A stretch of 64,000 bases of DNA from Pseudonocardia abyssalis. Lineage in GTDB: Bacteria > Actinomycetota > Actinomycetes > Mycobacteriales > Pseudonocardiaceae. The notes under the pieces were generated by a model that made no database searches, was not told the origin of the DNA, and was given only the letters and a program-made list of their open reading frames with translations. The position numbers and the translations under genes are program-made. Where the stretch lies: NCBI RefSeq assembly GCF_019263705.2, contig NZ_JADQDK010000001.1, positions 5,580,001 through 5,644,000 on the forward strand, written 5' to 3'. Positions 37,385 to 46,669 of this stretch are shown one piece after another (the first letter of the stretch is position 1; every line of letters begins with the position of its first letter).

Positions 37385-37394
37385 GCGGTACGGG

Positions 37395-38306
37395 CTACGC
37401 GACCGGCGCGAGTCGGGCGGCCCGGCGGTCGGAGCGGGACGTACGGATCAGATCGGCCGTGAAGACCGCGAGCGCGGCCCAGACCAGGACGAAGCCGATC
37501 CAGCGCGTCGGCTCCATCGTCTCGCGCAGGACGAGCACGCCCCACAGGAACTGCAGGGTCGGGTTGATGTACATGAGCACGCCGATGGTGCTCAGCGGGA
37601 CCCGCCGTGCGGCGACGCCGTAGAGCAGCAACGGGATCGCCGTGACCGGGCCCGCGAGCAGCAGGAGCACGACGTGGCCGGAGCCGTGGCCGGTCATCGT
37701 GCCGGCGCCGGTCAGCTCGAACCACGCGACGACGCCCAGCGCGATCGGCCCCAGCACCAGCCCCTCGGCGGTGAGGCTGGCGGTCGCCGTGAGCGGCACG
37801 GTGCTCTTGATCAGCCCATAGAGGCCGAACGAGCACGCCAGCGTCAGGGCCAGCCACGGCGGCCTGCCGCTCTCCGCCGCGATGACGACGACCGCCACTG
37901 CCGCGAGGCCGACGGCTACCCACTGCACCGGCCGCAGCCTCTCGCGCAGCACCACGACGCCGAGCAGGACGCTCACCAGCGGGCTGATGAAGTACCCCAG
38001 CGCGGCCTCCACGACGTGCCCGGCGAACACCGCGTAGATGTAGAAGCCCCAGTTGACGGTGATCAGCACGCCCGCGGCGGCGACCATGGCCCAGCCGCGG
38101 GGCCGCAGGGTGCCGAGCTCGCCCCAGCCGCGGACCAGCGTGAACACGACGGCCATCAGCACCGCGGCCCAGGCGATGCGGTGCGCGAGCACCTCCACCG
38201 GCACCGCGGGCGCGAGCAGCGGCCAGAAGGCCGGGAACAGACCCCAGATCGAGTAGGCCCCCACGGCCGCCGCGACGCCCCGCCCGTCCAGCCCTGTCGA
38301 CGCCAT
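37395..38306 (-). CDS. rarD: RarD-type EamA transporter
   Basis: 303 residues, ten TM helices. The N-terminal AAVGAYSIWGLFPAFWPLL, LAHRIAWA and NWGFYIYAVFAGHVVEAALGYFISPL are RarD hallmarks, as is NPTLQFLWGVLVL. RarD proteins are DMT-family permeases linked to chloramphenicol sensitivity in Pseudomonas; the natural substrate is unknown. It has no apparent operon partner. Confidence 0.9.
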   Translation of the reverse strand: MASTGLDGRGVAAAVGAYSIWGLFPAFWPLLAPAVPVEVLAHRIAWAAVLMAVVFTLVRGWGELGTLRPRGWAMVAAAGVLITVNWGFYIYAVFAGHVVEAALGYFISPLVSVLLGVVVLRERLRPVQWVAVGLAAVAVVVIAAESGRPPWLALTLACSFGLYGLIKSTVPLTATASLTAEGLVLGPIALGVVAWFELTGAGTMTGHGSGHVVLLLLAGPVTAIPLLLYGVAARRVPLSTIGVLMYINPTLQFLWGVLVLRETMEPTRWIGFVLVWAALAVFTADLIRTSRSDRRAARLAPVA

Positions 38307-38544
38307 GCCGCCATCAGAACACCGGGCGGGCCGGTCCGCCGCGTCGGGCCTCCCGCGGGGTTCCGGATCCGCCGCGTCGCCGGGGATCGCCGCGAGCCGG
38401 GCGACGACATGCTCGGAACCACCACCGCCCCCACCTCGGAACGATCACCGAGGGCGTCCGGACGGTCGCTCCAGGGGTATCCGTGACCCGGCCGACATCG
38501 CGTCGTGGCATCCTGCTCTCGTTCGCGACCCACCTGGAGACCCG

Positions 38545-39135
38545 ATGGCCCCTCGTCGCACCCCGGTGCTCCTGTGGTGCGCGGCGCTCGTCGTGGTGCC
38601 GTCGGTGCTCGCGGGAGTGGGCACGGTGTGGCCCGGGGCCCCCGCAGCCACCGCCGCCGCAGCAGCCGGCGCGGGGGGCACGGACGGGACGGACGTCGCG
38701 ACGGCCACCGTCCCGGCCACCCCCGATCCGGACGGGCCAGGGCCGGTCGACGGCTCGGCCCCGACCGCCCCGGCCCCGACGACCGGCACGGTCCCCGCAG
38801 CCGAGCAGGTCGCCGCGCTCGTGACGGCCGGACCGGTCCGCTTCACCGCCGACAGCGCCGCGCTCGAGGGAGAGGCGGTCGACACCGTCCGGGCGGTCGC
38901 GGCCGTGCTGGCCGTCGCTCCGGAGGCGACCGTGGTGCTGACCGGCCACGTCGCCGACACCCCGGGGTCGCCGGAGGGGGCGCAGGCGCTGTCGCTGCGC
39001 CGGGCCGAGGCCGTCGCCGACGCCCTCGTCACCGGCGGGGTCGACCGCACCCGGATCACGACCGCGGGCCGGGGCGCGGCCGAACCGTTGGACACCAGGG
39101 CGGCCAGCCGCCGCGTCGAGTTCGAGATCCGGTAG
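38545..39135 (+). CDS. OmpA-domain exported protein
   Basis: 196 residues. The N-terminal hydrophobic segment (LLWCAALVVVPSVLAGVGTV) is a signal or anchor; an Ala/Pro/Thr linker to about residue 95 follows. The OmpA-C/MotB peptidoglycan-binding domain has VRFTADSAAL, VLTGHVADTPGSPEGAQALSL, RRAEAVADALV and RVEFEIR. In actinobacteria such proteins (ArfA/OmpATb-like) act in the cell envelope. The ATG follows CTGGAGACCCG. It is followed 8 nt later by a small membrane protein, probably cotranscribed. Confidence 0.82.
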   Translation: MAPRRTPVLLWCAALVVVPSVLAGVGTVWPGAPAATAAAAAGAGGTDGTDVATATVPATPDPDGPGPVDGSAPTAPAPTTGTVPAAEQVAALVTAGPVRFTADSAALEGEAVDTVRAVAAVLAVAPEATVVLTGHVADTPGSPEGAQALSLRRAEAVADALVTGGVDRTRITTAGRGAAEPLDTRAASRRVEFEIR

Positions 39136-39143
39136 GAGGCACC

Positions 39144-39500
39144 GTGGCCGGCTTCGTCGCCCAGGTGTGGGTGCTGTGTGCGGTGGCGTTCGTGCTCGGC
39201 TCGGGCGTCACCTGGCTGCTGTTCGTGCGGCCGCTGCGGGAGGCGCGTCCGATGGCGGCGGCTCCGCCCGTGGCCCCGGCGGCGGAGCCCGTGCCCGCGG
39301 CCCCGCGCGAGGAGCCGCGGTTGGTCGACCCGGCCGCCCCGCCGACCGACCCCGCGCTGTCGGCCCTGGAGGCCCCGGCCCGTCCCCGGGGTACAGGGGT
39401 GCGGGCGAGCGACGCGCTCGACCGGCTCGGCGTCTCCCCGTCCGGGCTGGCCCCGACGATCCCGACGCAGCACGGCCCCGCCGACGAGGAGACCCCCTGA
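39144..39500 (+). CDS. Small single-TM protein
   Basis: 118 residues from GTG 39144 behind GGAGGCACC. One TM helix (residues about 5-28, VWVLCAVAFVLGSGVTWLLF) is followed by a cytoplasmic Pro/Ala-rich linker and a short C-terminal segment RASDALDRLGVSP. It is placed directly after the OmpA-domain gene, as ArfB/ArfC-type small membrane proteins are in mycobacteria, but no clear sequence match supports that name. Function unknown. Confidence 0.7.
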   Translation: MAGFVAQVWVLCAVAFVLGSGVTWLLFVRPLREARPMAAAPPVAPAAEPVPAAPREEPRLVDPAAPPTDPALSALEAPARPRGTGVRASDALDRLGVSPSGLAPTIPTQHGPADEETP

Positions 39501-39503
39501 CAG

Positions 39504-39539
39504 CACGGATCCGGCCCCTCGTGAGGGACCGGATCCGTG
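39504..39539. terminator. Convergent terminator hairpin
   Basis: CACGGATCCGG (39504-39514) pairs perfectly with CCGGATCCGTG (39529-39539); the loop CCCCTCGTGAGGGA can pair further. It lies between the small membrane protein gene and korB, which converge. Confidence 0.85.
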
Positions 39540-39555
39540 GGACGTGCGGGCTGGG

Positions 39556-40641
39556 TCAGCCGACGACGGTCCAGGTGTCGCGGCCGTTGAGCAGGGCCTG
39601 CAGGTCGGGGCCCCCGGCCGCGGCGGTCTTCTCCTTCGCGGCGTTCACCTGGGCGCGGGCCGCGTCGTCGTAGGTGACCTTGTCGACGTTGCGGAAGATC
39701 CCGGTGACGGTGTGCGTGAGGTCCTGGTCGGACAGCCGCGACAGCGCGAACGCGAGGTTGTGGTCGTTCGCGTCGTGCACCACGATCTCCGACGCGTCGA
39801 CCTCGGCGGCCTTCGCGATGCCCAGTCCGAAGCCCTCCCGGACCACGGCGAACGTGCCGAGGCCGTCGTCGCCCGCGGGGCCGAAGCGGATCGGCTCACC
39901 GTCGGTGACGTGGATCAGCCGCTCCTCGACGTCGTCGCCCTTGCGCAGGACGTCGAAGGACCCGTCGTTGAAGATCGGGCAGTCCTGGAAGATCTCGACG
40001 AGTGCGGTGCCGCGGTGGGCGGCGGCCGCGCCGAGGACGGCGGTGAGCCCCTTGCGGTCGGAGTCGATCGCCCGCCCGACGAACGTGGCCTCGGCCCCGA
40101 GCGCGAGCGAGACGGGGTTGAACGGGTGGTCGACCGAGCCCATCGGCGTGGACTTGGTGACCTTCCCGACCTCGGAGGTGGGCGAGTACTGGCCCTTCGT
40201 CAGACCGTAGATCCGGTTGTTGAACAGCAGGATCTTGAGGTTGACGTTGCGGCGCAGCGCGTGGATCAGGTGGTTGCCGCCGATCGAGAGCGCGTCGCCG
40301 TCGCCGGTGACGACCCACACCGACAGGTCCGGCCGCGACACGGCGAGGCCGGTGGCGATGGTCGGGGCGCGCCCGTGGATCGAGTGCATGCCGTAGGTGT
40401 TGAGGTAGTACGGGAACCGCGACGAGCAGCCGATGCCGGACACGAACACCGTGTTCTCGCGCTTGATCCCCAGCGTGGGCAGGAACTGGCGGACGGCGGC
40501 GAGCACGGCGTAGTCGCCGCACCCGGGGCACCAGCGCACCTCCTGGTCGGAGGTGAAGTCCTTGGCGGTCTGCTTGTCGGTCGTGGTGGGGACCCCGTCG
40601 AGGCCCCCGATCGACGGCAGTCCGAGATCGAGCGCGGTCAT
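39556..40641 (-). CDS. korB: 2-oxoglutarate:ferredoxin oxidoreductase beta
   Basis: 361 residues, ThDP-binding beta subunit. RWCPGCGDYAVL gives part of the Fe-S ligands, GIGCSSRFPYY follows, and GDGDALSIGGNHLIHALRRN is the ThDP/Mg motif. KQTAKDFTSDQEVRWCPGCG at the N terminus is typical of the actinobacterial KOR. It decarboxylates 2-oxoglutarate to succinyl-CoA with ferredoxin. The ATG overlaps the korA stop. Confidence 0.94.
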   Translation of the reverse strand: MTALDLGLPSIGGLDGVPTTTDKQTAKDFTSDQEVRWCPGCGDYAVLAAVRQFLPTLGIKRENTVFVSGIGCSSRFPYYLNTYGMHSIHGRAPTIATGLAVSRPDLSVWVVTGDGDALSIGGNHLIHALRRNVNLKILLFNNRIYGLTKGQYSPTSEVGKVTKSTPMGSVDHPFNPVSLALGAEATFVGRAIDSDRKGLTAVLGAAAAHRGTALVEIFQDCPIFNDGSFDVLRKGDDVEERLIHVTDGEPIRFGPAGDDGLGTFAVVREGFGLGIAKAAEVDASEIVVHDANDHNLAFALSRLSDQDLTHTVTGIFRNVDKVTYDDAARAQVNAAKEKTAAAGGPDLQALLNGRDTWTVVG

Positions 40642-42521
40642 GCCAGCTCTCCAGACAGGTAGCTCAGGAACAGGTCCTGCAGTTCCTCGGCCTTGAACGG
40701 CAGGCCGGTGACGTTCGTGTAGCTCTTCGCGTCGACGAGGTACCGCGCGCGCAGGAGCAGCACCAGCTGACCGAGGTTCATCTCGGGCACCAGGACGGTG
40801 TCGTAGCGGGCCAGCACCTCACCGAGGTTGGCCGGGAACGGGTTGAGGAACCGGATGTGGGCCTGCGCGACCTTGTGGCCCAGCGCCCGGACGCGGCGGG
40901 CACCGGCGCCGATCGGACCGTAGGTGGAGCCCCAGCCCAGCACCAGCAGCGACGCGTCGCCGGTGGGGTCGTCGACCTCGATGTCGGGGACGGTGATGCC
41001 GTCGATCTTCGCCCCGCGCAGCCGCACCATGCGGTCGTGGTTGGCGGGGTCGTAGGAGATCGAGCCGCGGCCGTCGGCCTTCTCCAGGCCGCCGATCCGG
41101 TGCTCGAGACCCCTCGTGCCCGGGATCGCCCACGGGCGGGCGAGGGTGTCGTCGTCGCGCAGGTAGGGCCAGAACTCGCCGGACCCGTCGGGCGCGTTGG
41201 TCTCGGTGGCGAAGCCCGGGTCGATCGGCGTCAGGGTGTCGACGTCGGGCACCTTCCACGGCTCGGAGCCGTTGGCCAGCGATCCGTCGGAGAGCAGCAG
41301 CACCGGCGTGCGGTAGGTGACCGCGATGCGCGCGGCCTCCAGCGTGGCGTCGAAGCAGTCGCCCGGGCTCTGTGGGGCGACGATCGGCACCGGCGACTCG
41401 CCGTTGCGGCCGAACATCGCGTGCAGCAGGTCGGCCTGCTCGGTCTTGGTGGGCAGGCCGGTGGACGGGCCGCCGCGCTGGACGTCGACGACGATCATCG
41501 GCAGTTCCAGCGCCACCGCGAGGCCGACGGTCTCCGACTTCAGAGACAGGCCGGGCCCCGAGGTGGTGGTGACCCCGAGAGCGCCGCCGAACGACGCACC
41601 CAGCGCCGCGCCGACGCCGGAGATCTCGTCCTCGGCCTGGAACGTGGTGACGCCGAAGCCCTTGTGCTTGCTCAGCTCGTGCAGGATGTCCGACGCCGGC
41701 GTGATCGGGTACGACCCGAGGAACACGGGCAGCCCGGTGACCTGGCCCGCGGCGACCAGGCCGTAGGACAGCGCGGTGTTGCCGGTGATCTGGCGGTAGG
41801 TGCCGGTGGGCAGCGGGGCGGGCTTCACCTCGTAGGTGACGGCGAACGCCTCGGTGGTCTCGCCGTAGGCGTGCCCGGCCTTGAACGCCAGGATGTTGGC
41901 CTCGGCCAGGTCGGGGCGGCGCGCGAACTTCTCCCGCAGGAACCGCTCGGTGCCCTCGTGCGGGCGGTGGTACATCCACGACAGCAGCCCGAGCGCGAAC
42001 ATGTTCTTCGCCCGCTCGGCGTCCTTCTTGCTCAGCCCGGTCTCCGACAGCGCACCCATCGTCAGGGTGGCCATCGCGACCTCGTGCACCGCGTACTGCT
42101 CCAGCGAGTCGTCCTCGAGCGGGTTCGCCGCGTACCCGACCTTCGTCAGGTTGCGCTTGGTGAACTCGTCGGTGTTGACGATCAGCACGCCACCCGGGGG
42201 CAGGTCGGCGATGTTGGCCTTGAGCGCGGCCGGGTTCATCGCCACGAGGACGTCGGGGCGGTCGCCGGGGGTGAGGATGTCGTAGTTCGCGAAGTGCAGC
42301 TGGAACGACGACACGCCCGGCAGCGTCCCGGCAGGCGCCCGGATCTCCGCGGGGAAGTTCGGCAGCGTCGAGAGGTCGTTGCCGAACGCGGCGGTCTCGG
42401 AGGTGAACCGGTCACCGGTGAGCTGCATGCCGTCGCCGGAGTCGCCCGCGAAGCGGATGACGACACGGTCCTTCTCCACGACCTGCGAACGGTCGACGGC
42501 GGTGTCGGGGGTGGCAGTCAT
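40638..42521 (-). CDS. korA: 2-oxoglutarate:ferredoxin oxidoreductase alpha
   Basis: 627 residues. It is a fusion of the gamma domain (residues about 20-200, with IRFAGDSGDGMQLTGDRF and FPAEIRAPAGT) and the alpha domain (about 230-620, with YPITPASDILHELSKH and FQAEDEISGVGAALGASFGG). KorAB provides an alternative to 2-oxoglutarate dehydrogenase in the TCA cycle of actinobacteria and reduces ferredoxin. It is first gene of the korA-korB pair. A 126-nt gap to the next gene holds its promoter region. Confidence 0.95.
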   Translation of the reverse strand: MTATPDTAVDRSQVVEKDRVVIRFAGDSGDGMQLTGDRFTSETAAFGNDLSTLPNFPAEIRAPAGTLPGVSSFQLHFANYDILTPGDRPDVLVAMNPAALKANIADLPPGGVLIVNTDEFTKRNLTKVGYAANPLEDDSLEQYAVHEVAMATLTMGALSETGLSKKDAERAKNMFALGLLSWMYHRPHEGTERFLREKFARRPDLAEANILAFKAGHAYGETTEAFAVTYEVKPAPLPTGTYRQITGNTALSYGLVAAGQVTGLPVFLGSYPITPASDILHELSKHKGFGVTTFQAEDEISGVGAALGASFGGALGVTTTSGPGLSLKSETVGLAVALELPMIVVDVQRGGPSTGLPTKTEQADLLHAMFGRNGESPVPIVAPQSPGDCFDATLEAARIAVTYRTPVLLLSDGSLANGSEPWKVPDVDTLTPIDPGFATETNAPDGSGEFWPYLRDDDTLARPWAIPGTRGLEHRIGGLEKADGRGSISYDPANHDRMVRLRGAKIDGITVPDIEVDDPTGDASLLVLGWGSTYGPIGAGARRVRALGHKVAQAHIRFLNPFPANLGEVLARYDTVLVPEMNLGQLVLLLRARYLVDAKSYTNVTGLPFKAEELQDLFLSYLSGELA

Positions 42522-42647
42522 AGGTCGGTCGTGTCCTCATTCCGGACGGGTGCGGAGAGTACTGAGGCGAGGTTAACTCCCAATTCGTCCCAGTGCCCCC
42601 GCACCCTGCCTGATGTCACACCTCGTCAACAGGTCGGCGTCCCGTGC

Positions 42648-43400
42648 TCAGGAACGGCTGATCTTCGCCTGGAGCGCGGCCAGGCGGGTGCGGAACTCCT
42701 CGGAGTGCACCGACTCGGCCTGGGCCCGGACCTCGATCTCCAGCACTTCGGCCTGCGTCGAGAGCGCCGCCGCCAACCGCATGGTCGCCTTGGTCGTGAT
42801 CGTGAGGTCGCGGGGGTTGGCCGCGGCCCGGGCGCCCATCTCGATCGCGGCCGCCACCACGTCGTCGACGGCGCGGTGCGCCAGCCCGATCCGCTCGGCC
42901 TCGGCGGCGTCGACGACCTCGCCGAACAGCGTCAGCGCGGCCGCGGCCTGCGCGCCGAGGACCCGGTGCGCCATCCAGGTGTAGCCACCGCCGGGGTGCA
43001 GGCCCAGGGGCAGGAACCGGGCGTCGAACCTCGCCTTCGGGCCGGCCAGGCGGACGTCGGCGGCCAGGGCGAGGTTCATCCCGGCCCCGACCGCGGCCCC
43101 GTTGACGGCGGCGATCGTCGGCAGCGGGCAGTCGGCGATCGCCAGGAAACCCGCGTAGACCCGCCTCAGGGTGGCCGGGTCCGCCGTCGCCAGCTCGGCC
43201 AGGTCGCCGCCCGCGCAGAAGCCCGGGTCCTCCCCGGTGACGACGATCGCCCCGACCGCCGGGTCCGCCACGGCCGCGGCGACCGCGGCCTCCAGCAGCC
43301 CGGACAGCTCCAGGTTCATCGCGTTGCGGCGCGCCGGGTGCGACAGCGTGAGGAGCGCGACGCCGTCGGTGATCGCGCTGTGGACAGTGATGTCGGCCAT
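42648..43400 (-). CDS. Enoyl-CoA hydratase/isomerase family protein
   Basis: 250 residues, crotonase fold. The oxyanion-hole region is DPGFCAGGDLAELAT, followed by LPTIAAVNGAAVGAGMNLALAADVRLAGP, which carries the active-site region; LPLGLHPGGGYTWMAHRVLG follows. The first catalytic Glu of true hydratases is not evident at the usual place (LGLHPGGGYTW has His), so hydration activity is uncertain and an isomerase or hydrolase role is possible. It stands between korA and a divergent thioesterase. Confidence 0.88.
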   Translation of the reverse strand: MADITVHSAITDGVALLTLSHPARRNAMNLELSGLLEAAVAAAVADPAVGAIVVTGEDPGFCAGGDLAELATADPATLRRVYAGFLAIADCPLPTIAAVNGAAVGAGMNLALAADVRLAGPKARFDARFLPLGLHPGGGYTWMAHRVLGAQAAAALTLFGEVVDAAEAERIGLAHRAVDDVVAAAIEMGARAAANPRDLTITTKATMRLAAALSTQAEVLEIEVRAQAESVHSEEFRTRLAALQAKISRS

Positions 43401-43438
43401 GGCCGCATCCTGCCCCAGCCCCGGCTACCGTCCGGTAC

Positions 43439-43939
43439 ATGTCCCTCTCCGTGCCCGAGAGCGCCGTCCGGCCCGCCTCGCATCCCGACACGCCCCCGCC
43501 CGGCACCGAGCTGCCGGCCCACTACGACGGCTGCTTCGGCTGCGGTCACCTCGAGGGCGGGATGCGGATGCGCTTCGTCGTCGGGGACGACCTGGTGGTC
43601 ACCAGCACGTTCCCGGTCGAGCGTCACCATCAGGGCGCCCCCGGCATCGCGCACGGCGGGGTCGTCTCGGCCGCGTTCGACGAGGCGCTCGGGCTGCTCG
43701 CCGTGCACCACCGCGAGCCCGCGGTCACCGCGAGCCTGCAGACCCAGTTCCGCAAGCCCGTGCCGGTCGGTTCCGTGCTGCACCTGCGCACCCGGATCGT
43801 CGGGCGCGAGGGCCGCAAGGTCTGGTGCGAGGGCGAGGCCCGGCTGGACGCGCCCGACGGTCCGCTCGCGGCCACGGCGACGGCGCTGTTCGTCGTCGTG
43901 CCGATGACGCACTTCGCCGAGCACGGCACCCCCGAGTAG
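43439..43939 (+). CDS. Hotdog-fold thioesterase
   Basis: 166 residues, PaaI/YbgC-like hotdog domain. CFGCGHLEGGMRMRFVV at the start is common in acyl-CoA thioesterases, and GAPGIAHGGVVSAAFDEALG is the hotdog signature with the catalytic-site HGG. It follows divergently from the enoyl-CoA hydratase and overlaps nothing; the next gene begins 3 nt after its stop. It probably hydrolyses an acyl-CoA; substrate unknown. Confidence 0.87.
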   Translation: MSLSVPESAVRPASHPDTPPPGTELPAHYDGCFGCGHLEGGMRMRFVVGDDLVVTSTFPVERHHQGAPGIAHGGVVSAAFDEALGLLAVHHREPAVTASLQTQFRKPVPVGSVLHLRTRIVGREGRKVWCEGEARLDAPDGPLAATATALFVVVPMTHFAEHGTPE

Positions 43940-43942
43940 CCG

Positions 43943-45220
43943 ATGTGGCGGAACTGGGCCGGCAACCAGCGCGCCGACCCGGTGCGCACGGTGGTGGCGC
44001 GCGACGCCGGTGACGTCGTCGACGCGGTGCGGGCGGCGCGGCACGACGGGCTGCGGGTCACCGCGCTCGGCTCCGGGCACTCGTTCACCGCGATCGGGGC
44101 GCCGCTCGGGGTCGCCGTGCGGGCCCCGGCCGCCCCGGCCGCGGTGCGCGTCGACGGCGACCTGGTCACCGTGCCGGCCGGGCTGTCCCTGCACGCGCTC
44201 AACGCGCTGCTCTGGGACCGCGGGCGCGCCCTGCCCAACCTCGGCGACATCGACGTCCAGACCGTCGCGGGCGCGATCTCCACCGGCACGCACGGCACCG
44301 GGGCCGCGCACCGCGGGATCGCCGCGCAGGTCCGGGCGCTCGACCTCGTGACGGCCGACGGGACGCTGCTGCAGCTGTCCCCGTCGTCGCACCCGGACGT
44401 GTTCTCCGCCGCGCGGGTCGGGCTCGGGGCGCTCGGGGTGCTGGTCGGCGTCACGCTGGCGACGGTCCCCGCGTTCCGGCTCCGCGCCGTCGAGCGGGTG
44501 GAGCCGCTGGCCGCGGTGCTCGGCGACCTCGACGCGTTCCTCACCTCCGCCGAGCACGTCGAGTTCTACTGGTTCCCGCACTCCGGCACGGCGGCGACGA
44601 AGCGCAACGACCCCGTCGCCCCCGGGCCCGACCGCGGACGGGTCGCGCGCTGGGTCGGCGACGAGGTGCTCGGCAACGCCGGGTTCGGCGCGGTCTGCCG
44701 GCTCGGGCGGGCGGCGCCGGTGCTCGTGCCGCGGCTCAACCGGTTCGTCGCCGGGCGGATGGCGGCGGGCGAGTACGTCGACCGCTCCTACCGCGTGTTC
44801 ACCAGCCCGCGCCGGGTGCGGTTCCTGGAGATGGAGTACGCGGTGCCGCGCGCCGCGCTGCGCGAGGCGTTCGACGGGATGCGCGCCGCGGCGGCCCGGC
44901 ACGCGCGGGTCGTGCCGTTCCCGGTGGAGGTGCGGGTCGCGGCGGCCGACGACGTCCCCCTGTCGACGGCGTGCGGCCGCGACAGCGCCTACGTCGCCGT
45001 GCACGTTCACCGCGGGCAGCCGCACGAGGCGTACTTCGGGGCCGTCGAGGACGTGATGACCGCGCTCGGCGGGCGCCCGCACTGGGGCAAGCTGCACACG
45101 CGCACGGCGGACGACCTCCGCCCGCTCTACCCGGGGTTCGACGCGTTCACGGCCCTGCGCGACCGCCTCGACCCCGACCGCCGCTTCACCAACCCCTACC
45201 TGGACCGGGTGCTCGGATGA
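43943..45220 (+). CDS. FAD-linked sugar-1,4-lactone oxidase
   Basis: 425 residues, VAO-fold flavoprotein of the D-arabinono/L-gulono-1,4-lactone oxidase family. The FAD part has RVTALGSGHSFTAI, NLGDIDVQTVAGAISTGTHG and LGALGVLVGVTL; the C-terminal ALO domain ends HWGKLHT, YPGFDAF and NPYLDRVLG. A Val or His at the flavin-attachment position can be read in GSGHSF, consistent with covalent FAD in relatives. It oxidises sugar lactones to an ascorbate-like product plus H2O2. It overlaps the next gene by 4 nt (ATGA). Confidence 0.9.
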   Translation: MWRNWAGNQRADPVRTVVARDAGDVVDAVRAARHDGLRVTALGSGHSFTAIGAPLGVAVRAPAAPAAVRVDGDLVTVPAGLSLHALNALLWDRGRALPNLGDIDVQTVAGAISTGTHGTGAAHRGIAAQVRALDLVTADGTLLQLSPSSHPDVFSAARVGLGALGVLVGVTLATVPAFRLRAVERVEPLAAVLGDLDAFLTSAEHVEFYWFPHSGTAATKRNDPVAPGPDRGRVARWVGDEVLGNAGFGAVCRLGRAAPVLVPRLNRFVAGRMAAGEYVDRSYRVFTSPRRVRFLEMEYAVPRAALREAFDGMRAAAARHARVVPFPVEVRVAAADDVPLSTACGRDSAYVAVHVHRGQPHEAYFGAVEDVMTALGGRPHWGKLHTRTADDLRPLYPGFDAFTALRDRLDPDRRFTNPYLDRVLG

Positions 45221-46221
45221 CGACCGTCCACGACCTGACCACGCCCGCCCTGCTCGTCGACGTCGACGCGCTGGACGCCAACCTCGCCGACATGGCCGCC
45301 GCGCTGCCCGGCCCCCGGCTGCGCCCGCACGTGAAGGCGCACAAGACCACGGCCCTCGCCGCCCGGCAGGCCGCGATCGGCCACGCCGGGTTCACCTGCG
45401 CCACGGTCCGCGAGGTCGAGGGCATGGCCGCCGCGGGGCTGGGGGAGGACCTGCTGCTGGCCAACGAGGTCCTCGACGCCCGCCGCCTCGGGGTGCTGGA
45501 CGCCCGGGTCACGCTGGCGATCGACTCCGAGGAGACCCTGCGCGCGGCCGTCGACGGCGGGGTGCGGGAGGTCCTCGTCGACGTCAACGTGGGGCTGCCG
45601 CGGTGCGGGATCGCGCCGTCGCGGGCGGGGTGGCTGGCCGACCGGGCCCGCGCCGCCGGGCTGACCGTCCGCGGTGTCATGGGCTACGAGGGGCACCTGA
45701 TGATGCTCGACGACGTCGCCGAGCGCGGGCGGCTCACGCAGGAGTGCATGGAGCGGCTGCTCGCGGCGCACGCCGACGTCGGCGGGGAGATCGTGTCCGG
45801 CGGCGGCACCGGCACGTACGCGCTGAACACCTGGGTCACCGAGGTCCAGGCCGGCTCCTACGCGCTGATGGACACCGCCTACACCGCGGCCGGGATCCCG
45901 TTCCGCCAGGCGCTCACGGTGCTGGGGACCGTGATCTCCGTGACCGCGCCCGCCGGGGAGACGCCCGGCTGGGCCGTCGCGGACGTCGGGCTCAAGGCGC
46001 TCGGGATGGACCACGGCAACCCCGCCGTCCCGGGCGCCCAGGTGTGGTTCTGCTCCGACGAGCACCTGACGTTCGCGCCCGACGCGCCCGTCGCGGTGGG
46101 AGACCGGGTCCGGGTGGTGCCCGCGCACGTCGACCCGACCATGGCGCTGCACGAGCGGGTGCACCCGGTCCGGGGCGACGAGGTCCTCGACACCTGGGCG
46201 GTGGACCTGCGCGGCTGGTGA
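45217..46221 (+). CDS. D-threonine aldolase-like PLP enzyme
   Basis: 334 residues, alanine-racemase-fold type III PLP enzyme. The PLP Lys is in LRPHVKAHKTTALA (about residue 40-45). GYEGHLMM and SGGGTGTYAL bind phosphate, and PAHVDPTMALHERV near residue 305 has the His-x-Asp metal ligands found in D-threonine aldolase and D-serine dehydratase. It probably cleaves or dehydrates a D-hydroxyamino acid with a divalent metal. Coupled to the lactone oxidase gene by a 4-nt overlap; no obvious shared pathway. Confidence 0.85.
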   Translation: MTTVHDLTTPALLVDVDALDANLADMAAALPGPRLRPHVKAHKTTALAARQAAIGHAGFTCATVREVEGMAAAGLGEDLLLANEVLDARRLGVLDARVTLAIDSEETLRAAVDGGVREVLVDVNVGLPRCGIAPSRAGWLADRARAAGLTVRGVMGYEGHLMMLDDVAERGRLTQECMERLLAAHADVGGEIVSGGGTGTYALNTWVTEVQAGSYALMDTAYTAAGIPFRQALTVLGTVISVTAPAGETPGWAVADVGLKALGMDHGNPAVPGAQVWFCSDEHLTFAPDAPVAVGDRVRVVPAHVDPTMALHERVHPVRGDEVLDTWAVDLRGW

Positions 46222-46222
46222 G

Positions 46223-46669
46223 TCACACCTCCGGCATGTCGGCGACGGGCCTCCACGCCTCCCGGACCTGCGCGGCCCAGCGCCGCACGAGCGTGCAGTG
46301 CTCCCCGGCGTCACGCGCGGCCACCACGTCGACGATCGTGAGGGCGCCCCGCCGGGCGGGCGGCACGAGCGGCCCGGTCGGGCGGCGCCGCAGGGCGTCG
46401 GAGGCCCATCGCACGTGCCGGCCCAGCGCGTCGGCGTCCAGCCCCTGCTCGACCGCGCCCCGCAGCGCCGCCAGGTGCACGGCGACCGCGTGCCCGCTCG
46501 ACGACGCCGGGTGCTGCAGGGTGTAGGCGGCCACGGTGATCCGGTGCACCGCGAAGTACGCCGGATCGGAGAACTCGCGCTCCGCGACGACCAGCGCCCG
46601 TTCCGCGCACGCCGCGGACGGGACGGGCGGGCCGTCCCCGGTGCCGCAGCCCGGGCAGTCGTCCGTCAC
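46223..46669 (-). CDS. DUF5946-like protein
   Basis: 148 residues from GTG 46669, which overlaps the upstream PhyH stop (GTGA). An N-terminal CPGCG motif suggests a metal or zinc site. The mostly helical body includes [16 protein letters not shown] and [15 protein letters not shown]. This matches the DUF5946 pattern (CxxC start, then AYxxQHP); function unknown. The genes around are chromosomal and unrelated. Confidence 0.6.
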   Translation of the reverse strand: MTDDCPGCGTGDGPPVPSAACAERALVVAEREFSDPAYFAVHRITVAAYTLQHPASSSGHAVAVHLAALRGAVEQGLDADALGRHVRWASDALRRRPTGPLVPPARRGALTIVDVVAARDAGEHCTLVRRWAAQVREAWRPVADMPEV

